From Actinomadura meyerae (lineage in GTDB: Bacteria; Actinomycetota; Actinomycetes; Streptosporangiales; Streptosporangiaceae), in NCBI RefSeq assembly GCF_900188445.1, contig NZ_FZOR01000007.1:62001-126000 (forward strand): a DNA stretch of 64,000 nucleotides. Reading direction: 5' to 3'. Every line of letters begins with the position of its first letter. The first letter of the stretch is position 1. Shown here piece by piece: positions 47,641-57,537 of this stretch. The notes beneath the pieces are model-generated. The model did no database searches and was not told the DNA's origin. It saw only the letters and a program-made list of their open reading frames with translations. The translations under genes and the position numbers were made by a program.

Positions 47641-49931
47641 TGAAGTTCAGCGACGGCTACTGGATGATGCGCGAAGGTGTGCACGCGTCTCATCCGGTGG
47701 AGGTCCTCGACGTCGACGCGGGGGCGCACTCCTTCACGGTGTACGCGCCCGTGCAGAAGATCCGGCACCGGGGCGACCTGCTCAAGGGCCCGGTGGTGAC
47801 GGTGACCTGCGAGGCGCCGTTGCCGGACGTCATCGGCGTCACGCTCACCCATTTCGCGGGGGAGCGGCGTCGCGGGCCGGACTTCGAGCTGGCCACCGAC
47901 CCGGGCGGGGAGGTCGCGGTCGACGAGGGGGCCGCGACGCTGACGTCCGGCGCGCTGTCGGTGCGGGTCGGGCGCGGCGAGGGCTGGCGGGTCGACTTCC
48001 TCGCGGGCGGGCGGCGGCTGACCGGCAGCGCGCCCAAGGCGCAGGCCGTCATCGACACCGACGACGGGCGGCACTACGTCCGCGAGCAGCTCGACCTCGG
48101 CGTCGACCACTTCGTCTACGGGCTCGGGGAGCGGTTCGGGCCGCTGGTGAAGAACGGCCAGTCGGTGGACGTGTGGAACGCCGACGGCGGGACGGCCAGC
48201 GAGCAGGCGTACAAGAACGTGCCGTTCTACCTGACGAACGCCGGGTACGGCGTGTTCGTCGACCATCCGGGGCGCGTCTCGTTCGAGGTGGCGTCGGAGG
48301 CCGTCGCGCGGACGCAGTTCAGCGTCGAGGGCCAGTCGATGCGGTACTTCGTCATCTACGGGCCGTCGCCGAAGGAGATCCTGCGCAAGTACACCGCGCT
48401 GACCGGGCGGCCCGCGCGGCTCCCGGACTGGTCGTTCGGGCTGTGGCTGTCGACGTCGTTCACCACGTCCTATGACGAGGAGACCGTCTCGTCGTTCATC
48501 GACGGCATGGCCGAGCGCGACCTGCCGCTCAGCGTGTTCCACTTCGACTGCTTCTGGATGCGCGAGTTCCAGTGGTGCGACTTCGAGTGGGACCCGCGCG
48601 TCTTCCCCGACCCGCCGGGCATGCTGCGCCGGCTGCGGGACCGCGGCCTGCGGATCTGCGTGTGGATCAACCCCTACATCGGGCAGCGCTCACCGCTGTT
48701 CGAGGAGGGGCGCTCACGCGGCTACCTGCTCATGCGCCCGGACGGGGACGTGTGGCAGTGGGACAAGTGGCAGCCCGGCCTGGCGGTGGTCGACTTCACC
48801 AACCCCGAGGCACGGGAATGGTACGCGGGCAAGCTCGAAGCGCTCATGGACATGGGCGTCGACTGCTTCAAGACCGACTTCGGGGAGCGCATCCCGACCG
48901 ACGTCGTCTACCACGACGGCTCGGACCCGGAGCGGGCGCACAACTACTACACCTTCCTCTACAACCGGACCGTCTTCGACCTGCTCCGCAAGAAGCGGGG
49001 CGAGGGCGAGGCGGTGGTGTTCGCCCGGTCCGCGACGGCCGGCGGGCAGCGGTTCCCGGTGCACTGGGGCGGCGACTGCGAGTCGACGTTCGAGGCGATG
49101 GGGGAGAGCCTGCGCGGCGGCCTGTCCCTGGGCGCGTCGGGGTTCGGCTACTGGAGCCACGACATCGGCGGCTTCGAGGGGACGCCCGATCCGGGGCTGT
49201 TCAAGCGGTGGATCGCGTTCGGGATGCTGTCCTCGCACAGCCGCCTGCACGGCAGCCACTCCTACCGGGTGCCGTGGCTGTTCGACGAGGAGTCGGTGGA
49301 CGTCCTGCGCGACTTCACCCGGCTGAAGATGCGGCTGATGCCGTACCTGGCCGGTGCCGCGCGGCAGGCGTCCGGGGAGGGCCTGCCGATGATGCGGGCG
49401 ATGGTCCTGGAGTTCCCCGACGACCCCGCGTGCACGCACCTGGAACGGCAGTACATGCTCGGCGACGACCTGCTCGTGGCGCCGGTGTTCTCGTCCGACG
49501 GCGACGTCTCCTACTACGTGCCGGAGGGTGTGTGGACGCACTACCTGACGGGTGAACGGGTCGAAGGCGGCCGGTGGGTCCGCGAACGCCACGGCTTCGA
49601 CAGCGTGCCGCTGCTCGTCCGGCCGGGTGCGGTCATCCCGGAGGGCGCGGTGCAGGACCGTCCCGACTACGACCACGCGGACGGCGTCACCCTGCGCGTC
49701 TACGAGCCGGCCGATGGGTCCACGGTCGTCACCCAGGTCGGCGACGTCGCCTTCACGACCGTGAAAGACGGTGAAAACGTGCGCGTGACCGGCCAGGGAA
49801 CCTGGAACGTCCTTCTCGTCAACGCGCGCGTAGCGGCCGTAGAGGGCGGCGAGTCTTCCGACCATCCGCACGGTGCTCTCATCAAGGCGACCGGTGACGA
49901 GCTGGTCATCACTCTGGCAGAGGAGAACTAA
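47640..49931 (+). CDS. GH31 alpha-xylosidase (YicI/XylS-like)
   Basis: 763 residues, close to YicI (772). N-terminal beta-sandwich, then the GH31 barrel: [16 protein letters not shown], nucleophile Asp413 in [13 protein letters not shown], acid/base Asp479 in HWGGDC. The KTDFGE sequence is characteristic of alpha-xylosidases rather than alpha-glucosidases. No signal peptide, so it acts in the cytoplasm on imported oligosaccharides, removing alpha-1,6-xylose. It joins the GH1 gene by a TAATG overlap. Confidence 0.92.
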   Translation: MKFSDGYWMMREGVHASHPVEVLDVDAGAHSFTVYAPVQKIRHRGDLLKGPVVTVTCEAPLPDVIGVTLTHFAGERRRGPDFELATDPGGEVAVDEGAATLTSGALSVRVGRGEGWRVDFLAGGRRLTGSAPKAQAVIDTDDGRHYVREQLDLGVDHFVYGLGERFGPLVKNGQSVDVWNADGGTASEQAYKNVPFYLTNAGYGVFVDHPGRVSFEVASEAVARTQFSVEGQSMRYFVIYGPSPKEILRKYTALTGRPARLPDWSFGLWLSTSFTTSYDEETVSSFIDGMAERDLPLSVFHFDCFWMREFQWCDFEWDPRVFPDPPGMLRRLRDRGLRICVWINPYIGQRSPLFEEGRSRGYLLMRPDGDVWQWDKWQPGLAVVDFTNPEAREWYAGKLEALMDMGVDCFKTDFGERIPTDVVYHDGSDPERAHNYYTFLYNRTVFDLLRKKRGEGEAVVFARSATAGGQRFPVHWGGDCESTFEAMGESLRGGLSLGASGFGYWSHDIGGFEGTPDPGLFKRWIAFGMLSSHSRLHGSHSYRVPWLFDEESVDVLRDFTRLKMRLMPYLAGAARQASGEGLPMMRAMVLEFPDDPACTHLERQYMLGDDLLVAPVFSSDGDVSYYVPEGVWTHYLTGERVEGGRWVRERHGFDSVPLLVRPGAVIPEGAVQDRPDYDHADGVTLRVYEPADGSTVVTQVGDVAFTTVKDGENVRVTGQGTWNVLLVNARVAAVEGGESSDHPHGALIKATGDELVITLAEEN

Positions 49932-51298
49932 TGGGGTTCCCGCAAGGGTTCCTGTGGGGCGCGGCCACCGCCGCCTACCAGATCGAGGGAGCGGCACAGG
50001 AGGACGGCCGGGCGCCGTCCATCTGGGACACCTTCAGCCACACGCCGGGCAAGGTCCTCGACGGCGACACCGGTGACGTGGCCACCGACCACTACCACCG
50101 GTGGGAGGAGGACATCGCGACGATGGCCGCCCTGGGCATCGGCGCCTACCGGTTCTCGATCTCCTGGTCGCGCGTCCTGCCGGACGGCACGCCCAACCAG
50201 AAGGGCCTCGACTTCTACTCCCGGCTGGTCGACGAGCTGCTCAGCCACGGCATCGCTCCCGTCGCGACCCTCTACCACTGGGACCTGCCGCAGGCCCTGG
50301 AGGACGCGGGCGGCTGGCCGGAGCGCGACACGGCCCACCGGTTCGCCGACTACGCCGAGCGGATCGGGCGCGTCCTCGGCGACCGCGTCCACACCTGGAC
50401 GACGCTGAACGAGCCGTGGTGCTCGGCGTTCCTCGGCTACGCGTCCGGCGTGCACGCCCCCGGCCGCACCGAGCCGGCGGCCGCGCTGGCCGCCGCCCAC
50501 CACCTCAACCTCGCGCACGGCCTCGCGGTCCGGGCGCTGCGCGGGGTGACCCCGCCGTCGGCACGCCACTCGGTGACGCTCAACCTGCACCATCTGCGCG
50601 GTGACGCGGAGGCCGTCCGGCAGGTGGACGCGGTCTCCAACCGCGTGTTCCTGGACCCGATGCTGGGCAGGGGTTACCCCGCCGACCTGCTGGACGACAC
50701 CTCCTCCCTGACCGACTGGAGTTTCGTCCGCGACGGGGACGAGGCCCTCATCGCCGCGCCGCTGGACGTCCTCGGCGTGAACTACTACTCGCCGACCCTC
50801 GTCCGGGTGTGGGACGGGACGTCCCCGCGCGCACACGCCGACGGCCACCGGCAGGGCGCGGCGACGCCGTTCGTCGGCTGCGAGCGCGTCGAGTTCGCCG
50901 AGCAGCCCGGCCCGTACACGGCGATGGGCTGGCCGATCGACGCGAGCGGCATGGAGGAGCTGCTGCTGCGGCTCCATCGCGAGTACCCCGGCACCCCTCT
51001 GATGGTCACTGAGAACGGCGCCGCGTTCGACGACGTCGTGGAGGACGGGCGCGTCCGCGACGAGCGGCGCATCGCCTACCTGCGCGACCACATCGCCGCC
51101 GTGGAGCGCGCGTGCGCGGCGGGTGCCGACGTGCGCGGCTACTTCGCCTGGTCGCTGCTCGACAACTTCGAATGGGCGTACGGCTACTCCAAGCGCTTCG
51201 GCCTCGTCCGCGTCGACTACCCGACCGGCCGGCGCACCTGGAAGGACAGCGCGCACTGGTACCGGGACACGATCGCGACGCACCGCGGGAGCGCCTGA
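49931..51298 (+). CDS. GH1 beta-glucosidase/beta-galactosidase
   Basis: 455 residues. Acid/base Glu161 in TLNEPWC and nucleophile Glu361 in MVTENGAA; the N-terminal [18 protein letters not shown] and C-terminal [18 protein letters not shown] are classic GH1. Cytoplasmic. After the alpha-xylosidase removes xylose, it could cut the exposed beta-glucosyl or beta-galactosyl unit. It is a paralogue of the GH1 at 59929. Confidence 0.93.
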   Translation: MGFPQGFLWGAATAAYQIEGAAQEDGRAPSIWDTFSHTPGKVLDGDTGDVATDHYHRWEEDIATMAALGIGAYRFSISWSRVLPDGTPNQKGLDFYSRLVDELLSHGIAPVATLYHWDLPQALEDAGGWPERDTAHRFADYAERIGRVLGDRVHTWTTLNEPWCSAFLGYASGVHAPGRTEPAAALAAAHHLNLAHGLAVRALRGVTPPSARHSVTLNLHHLRGDAEAVRQVDAVSNRVFLDPMLGRGYPADLLDDTSSLTDWSFVRDGDEALIAAPLDVLGVNYYSPTLVRVWDGTSPRAHADGHRQGAATPFVGCERVEFAEQPGPYTAMGWPIDASGMEELLLRLHREYPGTPLMVTENGAAFDDVVEDGRVRDERRIAYLRDHIAAVERACAAGADVRGYFAWSLLDNFEWAYGYSKRFGLVRVDYPTGRRTWKDSAHWYRDTIATHRGSA

Positions 51299-51300
51299 CG

Positions 51301-52587
51301 ATGGACCGGGAGCACCCCGTGACGGGAGGGCCGGTGAGCGGAGCACCGGCCGCGGGAGGGACCGGACGGGCCGGTACGGCCGTCCTGGCGCTCGCCCTCG
51401 CCGCGTTCTGCTTCGGCACGACCGAGAACCTCCCGATCGGGCTGCTCCCGCTCATCGCCGACGACCTGGACGTCTCCCCGTCCGCCGTCGGGCTGCTCGT
51501 CACCGGCTACGGGATCGTGGTCGCGGTCGTCTCCGTCCCGCTCGTGCGGATGACGGTCCGGATGGGCCGCCGCCCGCTGCTGACCGGCGTGATGGCCGTG
51601 TTCATCGTGATGAGCTTCGCGGCCGCGGCGGCGCCCGGCTACGGCACGCTGTTCGGCACCCGGCTGGTGACCGCGCTCGGGCAGGCGGTGTTCTGGCCGG
51701 TCGCCGTGGTCGCCGCCGCCGGGCTGATGCCGCCGGAGGCGCGGGGCCGGGCGGGCGCCTACGTGTTCGCGGGCGGGTCGCTGGCGATCGTCCTCGGCGT
51801 CCCCGCCGGGACGTGGCTCGGCCGGGCCGCCGGGTGGCGCGTGTCGTTCGCGGCCCTCGGGGTGCTGTGCCTGGTGTCGCTCGCCGCGCTCGCCGTGCTG
51901 CTGCCGGGCGGGCGGGCGTCCGGCCGCGACCCCGTCCCGGCGTCCGATCCGGACGCCCGGCGCTTCCGGCTGCTGGTCGTCATGATCATGCTGCTCGTCG
52001 GCGGGTTCTTCACCGCCTTCACCTACATCACCGAGTTCCTGACGGACGTGAGCGGCTTCTCCGGCGCCGCCATCAGCCCGCTCCTCCTGGTGAACGGCGT
52101 CGCCGACATCGCGGGGGTGGTCATCGCGGGGATCGTGGTGGACCGCGGCCCGCGCGCGCTGGCCGCCGGATCCGCCGCGGTGCTGGTGATCGCCCTGCTC
52201 GGCCTGTTCGCGCTCGGTACGGCGGCGGTCCCCGCGGTGGCCATGCTCGTCCTGCTGGGCGTCGGGATCCCCGGAGCCGTCACGGCGTTCCAGGCCCGCG
52301 TGATGGAGTCGGCGCCGGGCGACACCGACATCGCCTCGGCGTGGACGTCCGCCGCGTTCAACGTCGGGATCGCCGGCGGCGCCCTGCTCGGCGGCGCGCT
52401 GCTGCCGCTCGCCGGGGTGCGCGCGACGCCGCTCGCGGGCGCCGCGGTGGCGGCCGCCGCGCTCGCGGTGATCCTGCTCGACCGGCCGCCGCGCGCACGC
52501 GGTCCGGCCGTGCCCGGCACGGCTAGCATCATTCGCACCCTGCACCCCTCCGAGGACGACGGGACGGTCCGTGGTCAAGATCACTGA
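51301..52587 (+). CDS. MFS transporter, 12-helix DHA1/arabinose-efflux-like
   Basis: 428 residues from ATG 51301, 2 bp after the GH1 stop. A 25-residue Gly/Pro tail, then 12 helices; motif A is MTVRMGRRPLLTGV. The helix TAFCFGTTENLPIGLLPLIADDL-type start is common to sugar-efflux MFS proteins (SotB/YdhP-like). It may export excess sugar or an inhibitor. The last 17 bp overlap the LacI start. Confidence 0.85.
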   Translation: MDREHPVTGGPVSGAPAAGGTGRAGTAVLALALAAFCFGTTENLPIGLLPLIADDLDVSPSAVGLLVTGYGIVVAVVSVPLVRMTVRMGRRPLLTGVMAVFIVMSFAAAAAPGYGTLFGTRLVTALGQAVFWPVAVVAAAGLMPPEARGRAGAYVFAGGSLAIVLGVPAGTWLGRAAGWRVSFAALGVLCLVSLAALAVLLPGGRASGRDPVPASDPDARRFRLLVVMIMLLVGGFFTAFTYITEFLTDVSGFSGAAISPLLLVNGVADIAGVVIAGIVVDRGPRALAAGSAAVLVIALLGLFALGTAAVPAVAMLVLLGVGIPGAVTAFQARVMESAPGDTDIASAWTSAAFNVGIAGGALLGGALLPLAGVRATPLAGAAVAAAALAVILLDRPPRARGPAVPGTASIIRTLHPSEDDGTVRGQDH

Positions 52588-53578
52588 TGTGGCGCGGCAC
52601 GCGGGCGTGTCGCCGAGCACGGTCTCCTACGTGCTGAGCGGGAAGCGCTCGATCTCCGAGGAGACCCGGCGGCGCGTCCGGGAGAGCATCCGCGAGCTCG
52701 GCTACCGGCCGCACGCGGGCGCCCGCGCGCTCGCCAGCAGCCGCTCCAACGTGCTGGCGCTGATGATCCCGCTGCGCTCCGGCATCGCGGTGCCGGTCGT
52801 CATGCGGTTCGCGGTGTCGGTGGTGACGGCGGCGCGGCGGCACGACCACGACGTCCTGCTGCTCACCCAGGAGGAGGGCGAGGACGGCCTGCGCCGCGTC
52901 GCCGACAGCGCGCTCGTCGACGCGCTGATCGTCATGGACGTGCAGATGAAGGACCCGCGGCTGCCGCTGCTGCGCTCCCTGGACCGGCCGAGCGTGCTCA
53001 TCGGCTTCCCCGCCGACGCCGAGGACCTGACCTGCATCGACCTCGACTTCCACGCCGCCGGCGCGGTCTGCGTCGAGCACCTGGCCGAACTCGGGCACCG
53101 CGAGATCGCGCTGATCGGGTCGCCCCCCGAGGTGTACGAGCGGCAGACCGGCTACGCCCAGCGGGTCGCGGACGGGTTCGCCGCCGCGGTCCGCGAGCAC
53201 GGCCTGACCGGTGAGGTCCATCCCTGCGAGGCGACCGCGGACGCCGCCCGCGAGCTGGTCGCGCGGCTGCTCGCCGAGCGTCCCGGGCTGACCGGCGTCC
53301 TCGTGCACAACGAGCCGGTCGTCGGCCCGGTGGTGCGGGCGCTGCGCGCGGCGGGCAGGCGCGTCCCCGAGGACGTGTCCGTCGTCGCGATGGCGCCGGA
53401 CGAGATGGCCGAGCACGCCGAGCCGCCGCTGTCGTCCGTCGCGATCCCCGCCGAGGAGGTCGGCGGGCGCGCCGTCGAGCTGCTGATGGCCAAGCTCGAC
53501 GGGGCGCCCGTCCCGGCCGCGACCCTGCTCCCGCCCACCCTGACCCGGCGCGCCAGCAGCGCGCCCGCCGCTCGCTGA
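52571..53578 (+). CDS. LacI-family repressor of the xyloside cluster
   Basis: 335 residues from GTG 52571. HTH: VKITDVARHAGVSPSTVSYVLSGK, with hinge helix ALASSRSNVLALM. The periplasmic-binding-like domain follows. It is the last gene of the operon and lies between two identical-core operators (44475, 53642), so it probably represses both the operon and the secreted GH3. Effector likely a mono- or disaccharide produced from xyloglucan. Confidence 0.9.
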   Translation: MVKITDVARHAGVSPSTVSYVLSGKRSISEETRRRVRESIRELGYRPHAGARALASSRSNVLALMIPLRSGIAVPVVMRFAVSVVTAARRHDHDVLLLTQEEGEDGLRRVADSALVDALIVMDVQMKDPRLPLLRSLDRPSVLIGFPADAEDLTCIDLDFHAAGAVCVEHLAELGHREIALIGSPPEVYERQTGYAQRVADGFAAAVREHGLTGEVHPCEATADAARELVARLLAERPGLTGVLVHNEPVVGPVVRALRAAGRRVPEDVSVVAMAPDEMAEHAEPPLSSVAIPAEEVGGRAVELLMAKLDGAPVPAATLLPPTLTRRASSAPAAR

Positions 53579-53609
53579 CCCGACTCGCCGACCCGACTCG
53601 CCGACCCGA
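53575..53609. repeat. Three short tandem repeats after the LacI stop
   Basis: GACCCGACTCGCC is repeated nearly three times, beginning in the LacI stop codon. No function visible. Confidence 0.8.
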
Positions 53610-53641
53610 GGGAAGGAGGACCGGGGCCGCTCGCGGCCCGT

Positions 53642-53659
53642 TATCGAAGCGCTTCGATA
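53642..53659. promoter_or_regulatory. LacI-type operator before the secreted GH3
   Basis: TATCGAAGCGCTTCGATA is a perfect 18-bp palindrome sharing TCGAAGCGCTTCGA with the site at 44475. It sits 32 bp upstream of the GH3 start. Confidence 0.85.
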
Positions 53660-53691
53660 CGTCAATCGGGGGACGTCCAGAAGGAGAATCG

Positions 53692-56600
53692 GTGAACAGA
53701 CCCCATCGAAACCCCCGTCCCGCCGGCCGGCGCAGCAGGTCGCTGGCCCTCGCCCTCGCCGCCGTGCTGGCGGCTCCCGTCGCGTGGACGGCGCCCGCCG
53801 CCGCCCGCGAGGCGGCCTACCCGTTCCGCGACCCCGCCCTCCCGGTGGACGCCCGGGTGGACGACCTGCTCGGCCGGCTCACCCTCGACGAGAAGGTCTC
53901 CCTGCTGCACCAGTACCAGCCCGCGATCCCGCGACTCGGCATCGGCCGGTTCAAGACCGGCACCGAGGCGCTGCACGGCGTCGCCTGGTCGACCGACGTC
54001 CACAACGCCGGCGCCGTCGTGACCGCCAAGGGCACGGTGTTCCCGCAGTCGGTCGGGCTCGGCGCCACCTGGGACCCGGCGCTGCTGAAGCGCATCGGCT
54101 CGGCCGTCGGCGACGAGGCCCGCGGCTACAACAGCGAGAACCCCGACGTGTGGGGCCTTCAACTGTGGGCGCCCGTCGTCAACCTGCTCCGCGACCCGCG
54201 CTGGGGCCGCAACGAGGAGGGCTACTCCGAGGACCCGCTGCTCACGGGCCTGCTCGCCACCGCCTACGGGCGCGGCATGCAGGGCGACGACCCGGACCGC
54301 CTCAAGGCCGCGCCCGTGCTCAAGCACTACATGGCCAACAACAACGAGATCCGTCGCGACCAGACGTCGTCCAGCCTGCGGCCCCGGGTGCTGAAGGAGT
54401 ACGACGAGGTCCCGTTCAAGATCCCGCTCAGCCGGGACGCCGCGACCGGCATCATGACGTCGTACAACCTGGTCAACGGCCGTCCCGCGACGGTCACCCC
54501 GGACGCCGGCGGCCTCGTCCGGTCCTGGAGCGACCGGACGCTGTTCAACGTGACCGACGCCGGCGGGCCGAACAACCTCGTCAACTCGCAGAAGTACTTC
54601 CCCGACCTCGCCACGGCGGACGCGGCGGTCGTCAAGGCGGGCGTGGACAGCTTCACCACCGACGACACCAACTCCTCCATCACGGTCAAGGCGATCAAGG
54701 ACGCGCTGGCGCGCGGGCTCCTCGCCGAGGCCGACGTCGACCGCGCGGTGGGGCACATCCTCAGCGTCCGGGTGCGGCTCGGCGAGTTCGACCCGGGCGG
54801 CGGCCCCTACGGCAAGATCACCAAGGACGTGGTGGACAGCCCCGCGCACCGCGCCCTCGCCCGCGAGGCCGCGGCCGAGCAGATGGTCCTGCTGAAGAAC
54901 CAGGGCAAGACACTGCCCCTGCCGTCCGGAAAGTCCTCCGGGAAGGTCGCGGTCGTCGGGCCGCTCTCCGACACCCTCTACACCGACTGGTACTCCGGGT
55001 CCCTGCCGTACCGGGTCACGCCGCTGGACGGCATCAAGAAGCGCGCCTCGGCCGTCACCTCCAGTGAGGGCGTCGACCGGATCGCGCTGAAGGACGTGAA
55101 GACCGGCAAGTACGTCGCGGGCGGGACGGGCTCCGGCGCCGTCCTCAAGACCGGCCCGGCGTCGGCGTCCGACCCGGCGGCGCAGTTCGACGTGTTCGAC
55201 TGGGGCCAGGGCGTGGTGACCCTGCGCAGCGCCGCCAACGGCAAGACCGTGGGCCGCTACAACTGGGGCGACACGTTCGCCAACGACCAGGCCCAGCCGA
55301 ACGACTGGTTCGTCCAGCAGATGTTCAAGCTGGAGAAGCAGGACGACGGCGACTACCTGCTCCGCTACGCGGGCTACGAGAAGGCGTACGACTGGGCCGA
55401 ACCGGCCAAGACGTACGTGAAAGCGCAGGACGACGGCACCCTCGTCCTCACCACAAAGGACGACGCCGGACGCTTCGCCAAGGACGTCGTCAGCAGCGGC
55501 GTCGACGCGGCCGTGAAGGCGGCGTCCGCCGCGGACACCGCGGTCGTCGTGGTCGGCAGCATGCCGTTCATCAACGGCCGCGAGGACCACGACCGCACCA
55601 CGATGGCGCTCGCCGAAGGCCAGTCGGAGCTGATCAAGGCCGTCCGCAAGGCCAACCCGAACACGGTCGTCGTGGTGGAGAACAGCTACCCGACGACCCT
55701 CACCTGGGAGCAGGAGAACGTCCCGGCGATCCTGTGGACGAGCCACGCGGGCGCCGAGACCGGGAACGCCCTGGCGTCCATCCTGTTCGGCGACGAGAGC
55801 CCGTCCGGGAAGCTGCCGCAGACGTGGTACCGCTCAGAGAAGCAACTGCCCGACATCCTCGAATACGACATCATCAAGTCGGACCGCACCTACCAGTACT
55901 TCAAGGGCAAGCCGCTCTACCCGTTCGGCTACGGCCTCTCCTACACCGCGTTCCGGTACGGCAAGCCGAGACTGAGCAGCCATTCCGTGGGACGCGACGG
56001 AACGGTCACGGTCGCCGTTCCGGTCACCAACATCGGCCGGAAGGCCGGTGACGAGGTCGTCCAGCTCTACACCCACCAGCGGACGTCGCGGGTGAAGCAG
56101 CCGGTGAAGACCCTCCGCGCGTTCGACAAGGTGCACGTGGAGCCCGGCAGAACGGCCACCGCGACCCTCCGGCTGGACGCCTCCGACCTCGCGATCTGGG
56201 ACGTCACCCGGAACAGGTGGACGGTCGAGAAGTCGAAGCACGACCTGCTCATCGGCTCCTCGTCCGCCGACATCCGGCAGCGCGCGGCGCTCAACGTGCG
56301 CGGCGAGACGATCCCCGACCGCGACCTGTCCAAGCCCACCCGCGCCGCCGACTTCGACGACCAGAACGGCATCGAGCTGGTCGACGAGACGAAGGAGAAG
56401 GGCGACGCGGTGGCCGGGGCGGCGAACTCCTGGCTGAAGTTCGCCGGCGCCGACCTCGGCAAGGCGACCCGCACGATCACCGCACGGGTGGCGGGCACGT
56501 CGGCCGCCACGATCCAGGTCCGGCTGGACCGCCCGGACGGCCCGCTCGCCGGAACGCTGGACGTCCCGCCCACCGGTGACGAGTACGCCTACAAGGAGGT

Positions 56601-56694
56601 CAGCGCGACACTCGCGAACGCCCGCGGCGACCGCGACGTCTACCTGGTCTTCACCGGCGAGACCCGGCTGAGCTCCTTCTCCCTCACCCGATGA
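53692..56694 (+). CDS. Secreted multidomain GH3 enzyme with fascin-like insert and CBM6-like end
   Basis: 1000 residues from GTG 53692. Signal peptide ending near APAAA. GH3 N-domain (about 35-380) has nucleophile Asp289 in NVTDAGG. The GH3 C-domain is interrupted near residues 455-580 by a beta-trefoil/fascin-like insert (IALKDVKTGKYVAGG through YLLRYAGYEKAYDW). A fibronectin-III-like domain (about 760-860) follows, then a CBM6-like C-terminal domain (from ADFDDQNGIELVD). It resembles beta-xylosidases or beta-glucosidases acting on polymers or oligomers outside. Controlled by the palindrome upstream. Confidence 0.88.
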   Translation: MNRPHRNPRPAGRRSRSLALALAAVLAAPVAWTAPAAAREAAYPFRDPALPVDARVDDLLGRLTLDEKVSLLHQYQPAIPRLGIGRFKTGTEALHGVAWSTDVHNAGAVVTAKGTVFPQSVGLGATWDPALLKRIGSAVGDEARGYNSENPDVWGLQLWAPVVNLLRDPRWGRNEEGYSEDPLLTGLLATAYGRGMQGDDPDRLKAAPVLKHYMANNNEIRRDQTSSSLRPRVLKEYDEVPFKIPLSRDAATGIMTSYNLVNGRPATVTPDAGGLVRSWSDRTLFNVTDAGGPNNLVNSQKYFPDLATADAAVVKAGVDSFTTDDTNSSITVKAIKDALARGLLAEADVDRAVGHILSVRVRLGEFDPGGGPYGKITKDVVDSPAHRALAREAAAEQMVLLKNQGKTLPLPSGKSSGKVAVVGPLSDTLYTDWYSGSLPYRVTPLDGIKKRASAVTSSEGVDRIALKDVKTGKYVAGGTGSGAVLKTGPASASDPAAQFDVFDWGQGVVTLRSAANGKTVGRYNWGDTFANDQAQPNDWFVQQMFKLEKQDDGDYLLRYAGYEKAYDWAEPAKTYVKAQDDGTLVLTTKDDAGRFAKDVVSSGVDAAVKAASAADTAVVVVGSMPFINGREDHDRTTMALAEGQSELIKAVRKANPNTVVVVENSYPTTLTWEQENVPAILWTSHAGAETGNALASILFGDESPSGKLPQTWYRSEKQLPDILEYDIIKSDRTYQYFKGKPLYPFGYGLSYTAFRYGKPRLSSHSVGRDGTVTVAVPVTNIGRKAGDEVVQLYTHQRTSRVKQPVKTLRAFDKVHVEPGRTATATLRLDASDLAIWDVTRNRWTVEKSKHDLLIGSSSADIRQRAALNVRGETIPDRDLSKPTRAADFDDQNGIELVDETKEKGDAVAGAANSWLKFAGADLGKATRTITARVAGTSAATIQVRLDRPDGPLAGTLDVPPTGDEYAYKEVSATLANARGDRDVYLVFTGETRLSSFSLTR

Positions 56695-56714
56695 ACGCCT
56701 TCACCCGATGAACG

Positions 56715-56749
56715 CCCGGCCCGCCCCGGCAAACCCGGGGCGGGCCGGG
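56715..56749. terminator. Terminator between GH3 and NTF2-like gene
   Basis: CCCGGCCCGCCCCGG pairs perfectly with CCGGGGCGGGCCGGG. It lies between convergent stops and serves both. Confidence 0.85.
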
Positions 56750-56750
56750 G

Positions 56751-57221
56751 TCACGCCTTCCGGGCGGGACGGACCTCGTCCGGCAGGAGTTCCGGCCTCC
56801 GGAGGTGATGCGTCACGTTGCCCGCCAGCTCCAGCGTGATGTGGCGTTCGGCGAAGTGCCACCGCCCCTCACGGCGCTCGAAGGTGTCGCTGTAGGTACC
56901 GCAGGCGATGGGCTGCAGAGTGAGACCCGGCACGGCCTGCAGGACGGTGTAGTACGCCTTCGAGGTGGCGGTGCCCGCGTCCTCGTCCACCTCGATCGCG
57001 AGGTTCGTGGTGACGTGCTTGGTGCGGAGGGTGCCGTCCTCGTGCACGATCACCGTGTTCTCGAACATGCGGGCTATCGCCTCGCCGCCGCGCAGGGTCC
57101 CGCCGCTGCCGGTGAAGGCCGCGTCGGCGAACAGGTCGCGGATGCCCGCGAAGTCGGCGTTGTCCACGCACTCGGCGTAGCGGTAGATCAGGTTGGCGAT
57201 GTCCTGGTGAGCGCACGGCAT
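56751..57221 (-). CDS. NTF2/SnoaL-like domain protein
   Basis: 156 residues. A single cone-shaped alpha+beta barrel: IANLIYRYAECVDNADFAGIRDLFAD, KHVTTNLAIEVDEDAGTATSKAYY and WHFAERHITLEL. The Tyr/Asp/His set of ring-hydroxylating or dehydratase members is partly present, but catalysis is uncertain. Convergent with the GH3; the role is unknown. Confidence 0.8.
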   Translation of the reverse strand: MPCAHQDIANLIYRYAECVDNADFAGIRDLFADAAFTGSGGTLRGGEAIARMFENTVIVHEDGTLRTKHVTTNLAIEVDEDAGTATSKAYYTVLQAVPGLTLQPIACGTYSDTFERREGRWHFAERHITLELAGNVTHHLRRPELLPDEVRPARKA

Positions 57222-57537
57222 GGTCCATCATCCGCGCGCCGCGCGCCCCGCCCGGCGCCGGCTCCCGATGAGCGGGACGGCCTCGACCCCGCGCGGCGTC
57301 CCGGTGACCGCACGGCCGGATACCACAGGGCCCGGTCAATTCGCATTCAAAGTGCATTGCACAAATGGGCAGAGTTGATTTAAGTATTGACCGGTGGCCA
57401 GGTTGGGACTTGGACCGCCCTTGTTCGGGGCGGTTTGTGGCAATTAATGTCTGGATGCGGCGGGGACGTCACCGCAATCCGGTGTCCCGGCCGGCCCTGT
57501 GCCGCAGATCGCGGCGGGCGAATCCAGGGAGGAAGAC
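57222..57537. other. 316-bp intergenic region with A+T-rich island, palindrome and hairpin
   Basis: No gene seen. The stretch 57335-57400 is markedly A+T-rich. GTGCATTGCAC (57352-57362) is a perfect 11-base palindrome inside an imperfect CATT...AATG symmetry. ACCGCCC (57414-57420) and GGGCGGT (57428-57434) form a hairpin followed by TTGT. It probably holds the promoter of the protease-inhibitor genes. Confidence 0.6.

Noticed and set aside
53662-55746. Minus-strand open frame of about 700 codons opposite the GH3
   Set aside because: No recognisable domain, and GH3 motifs are clear on the plus strand.
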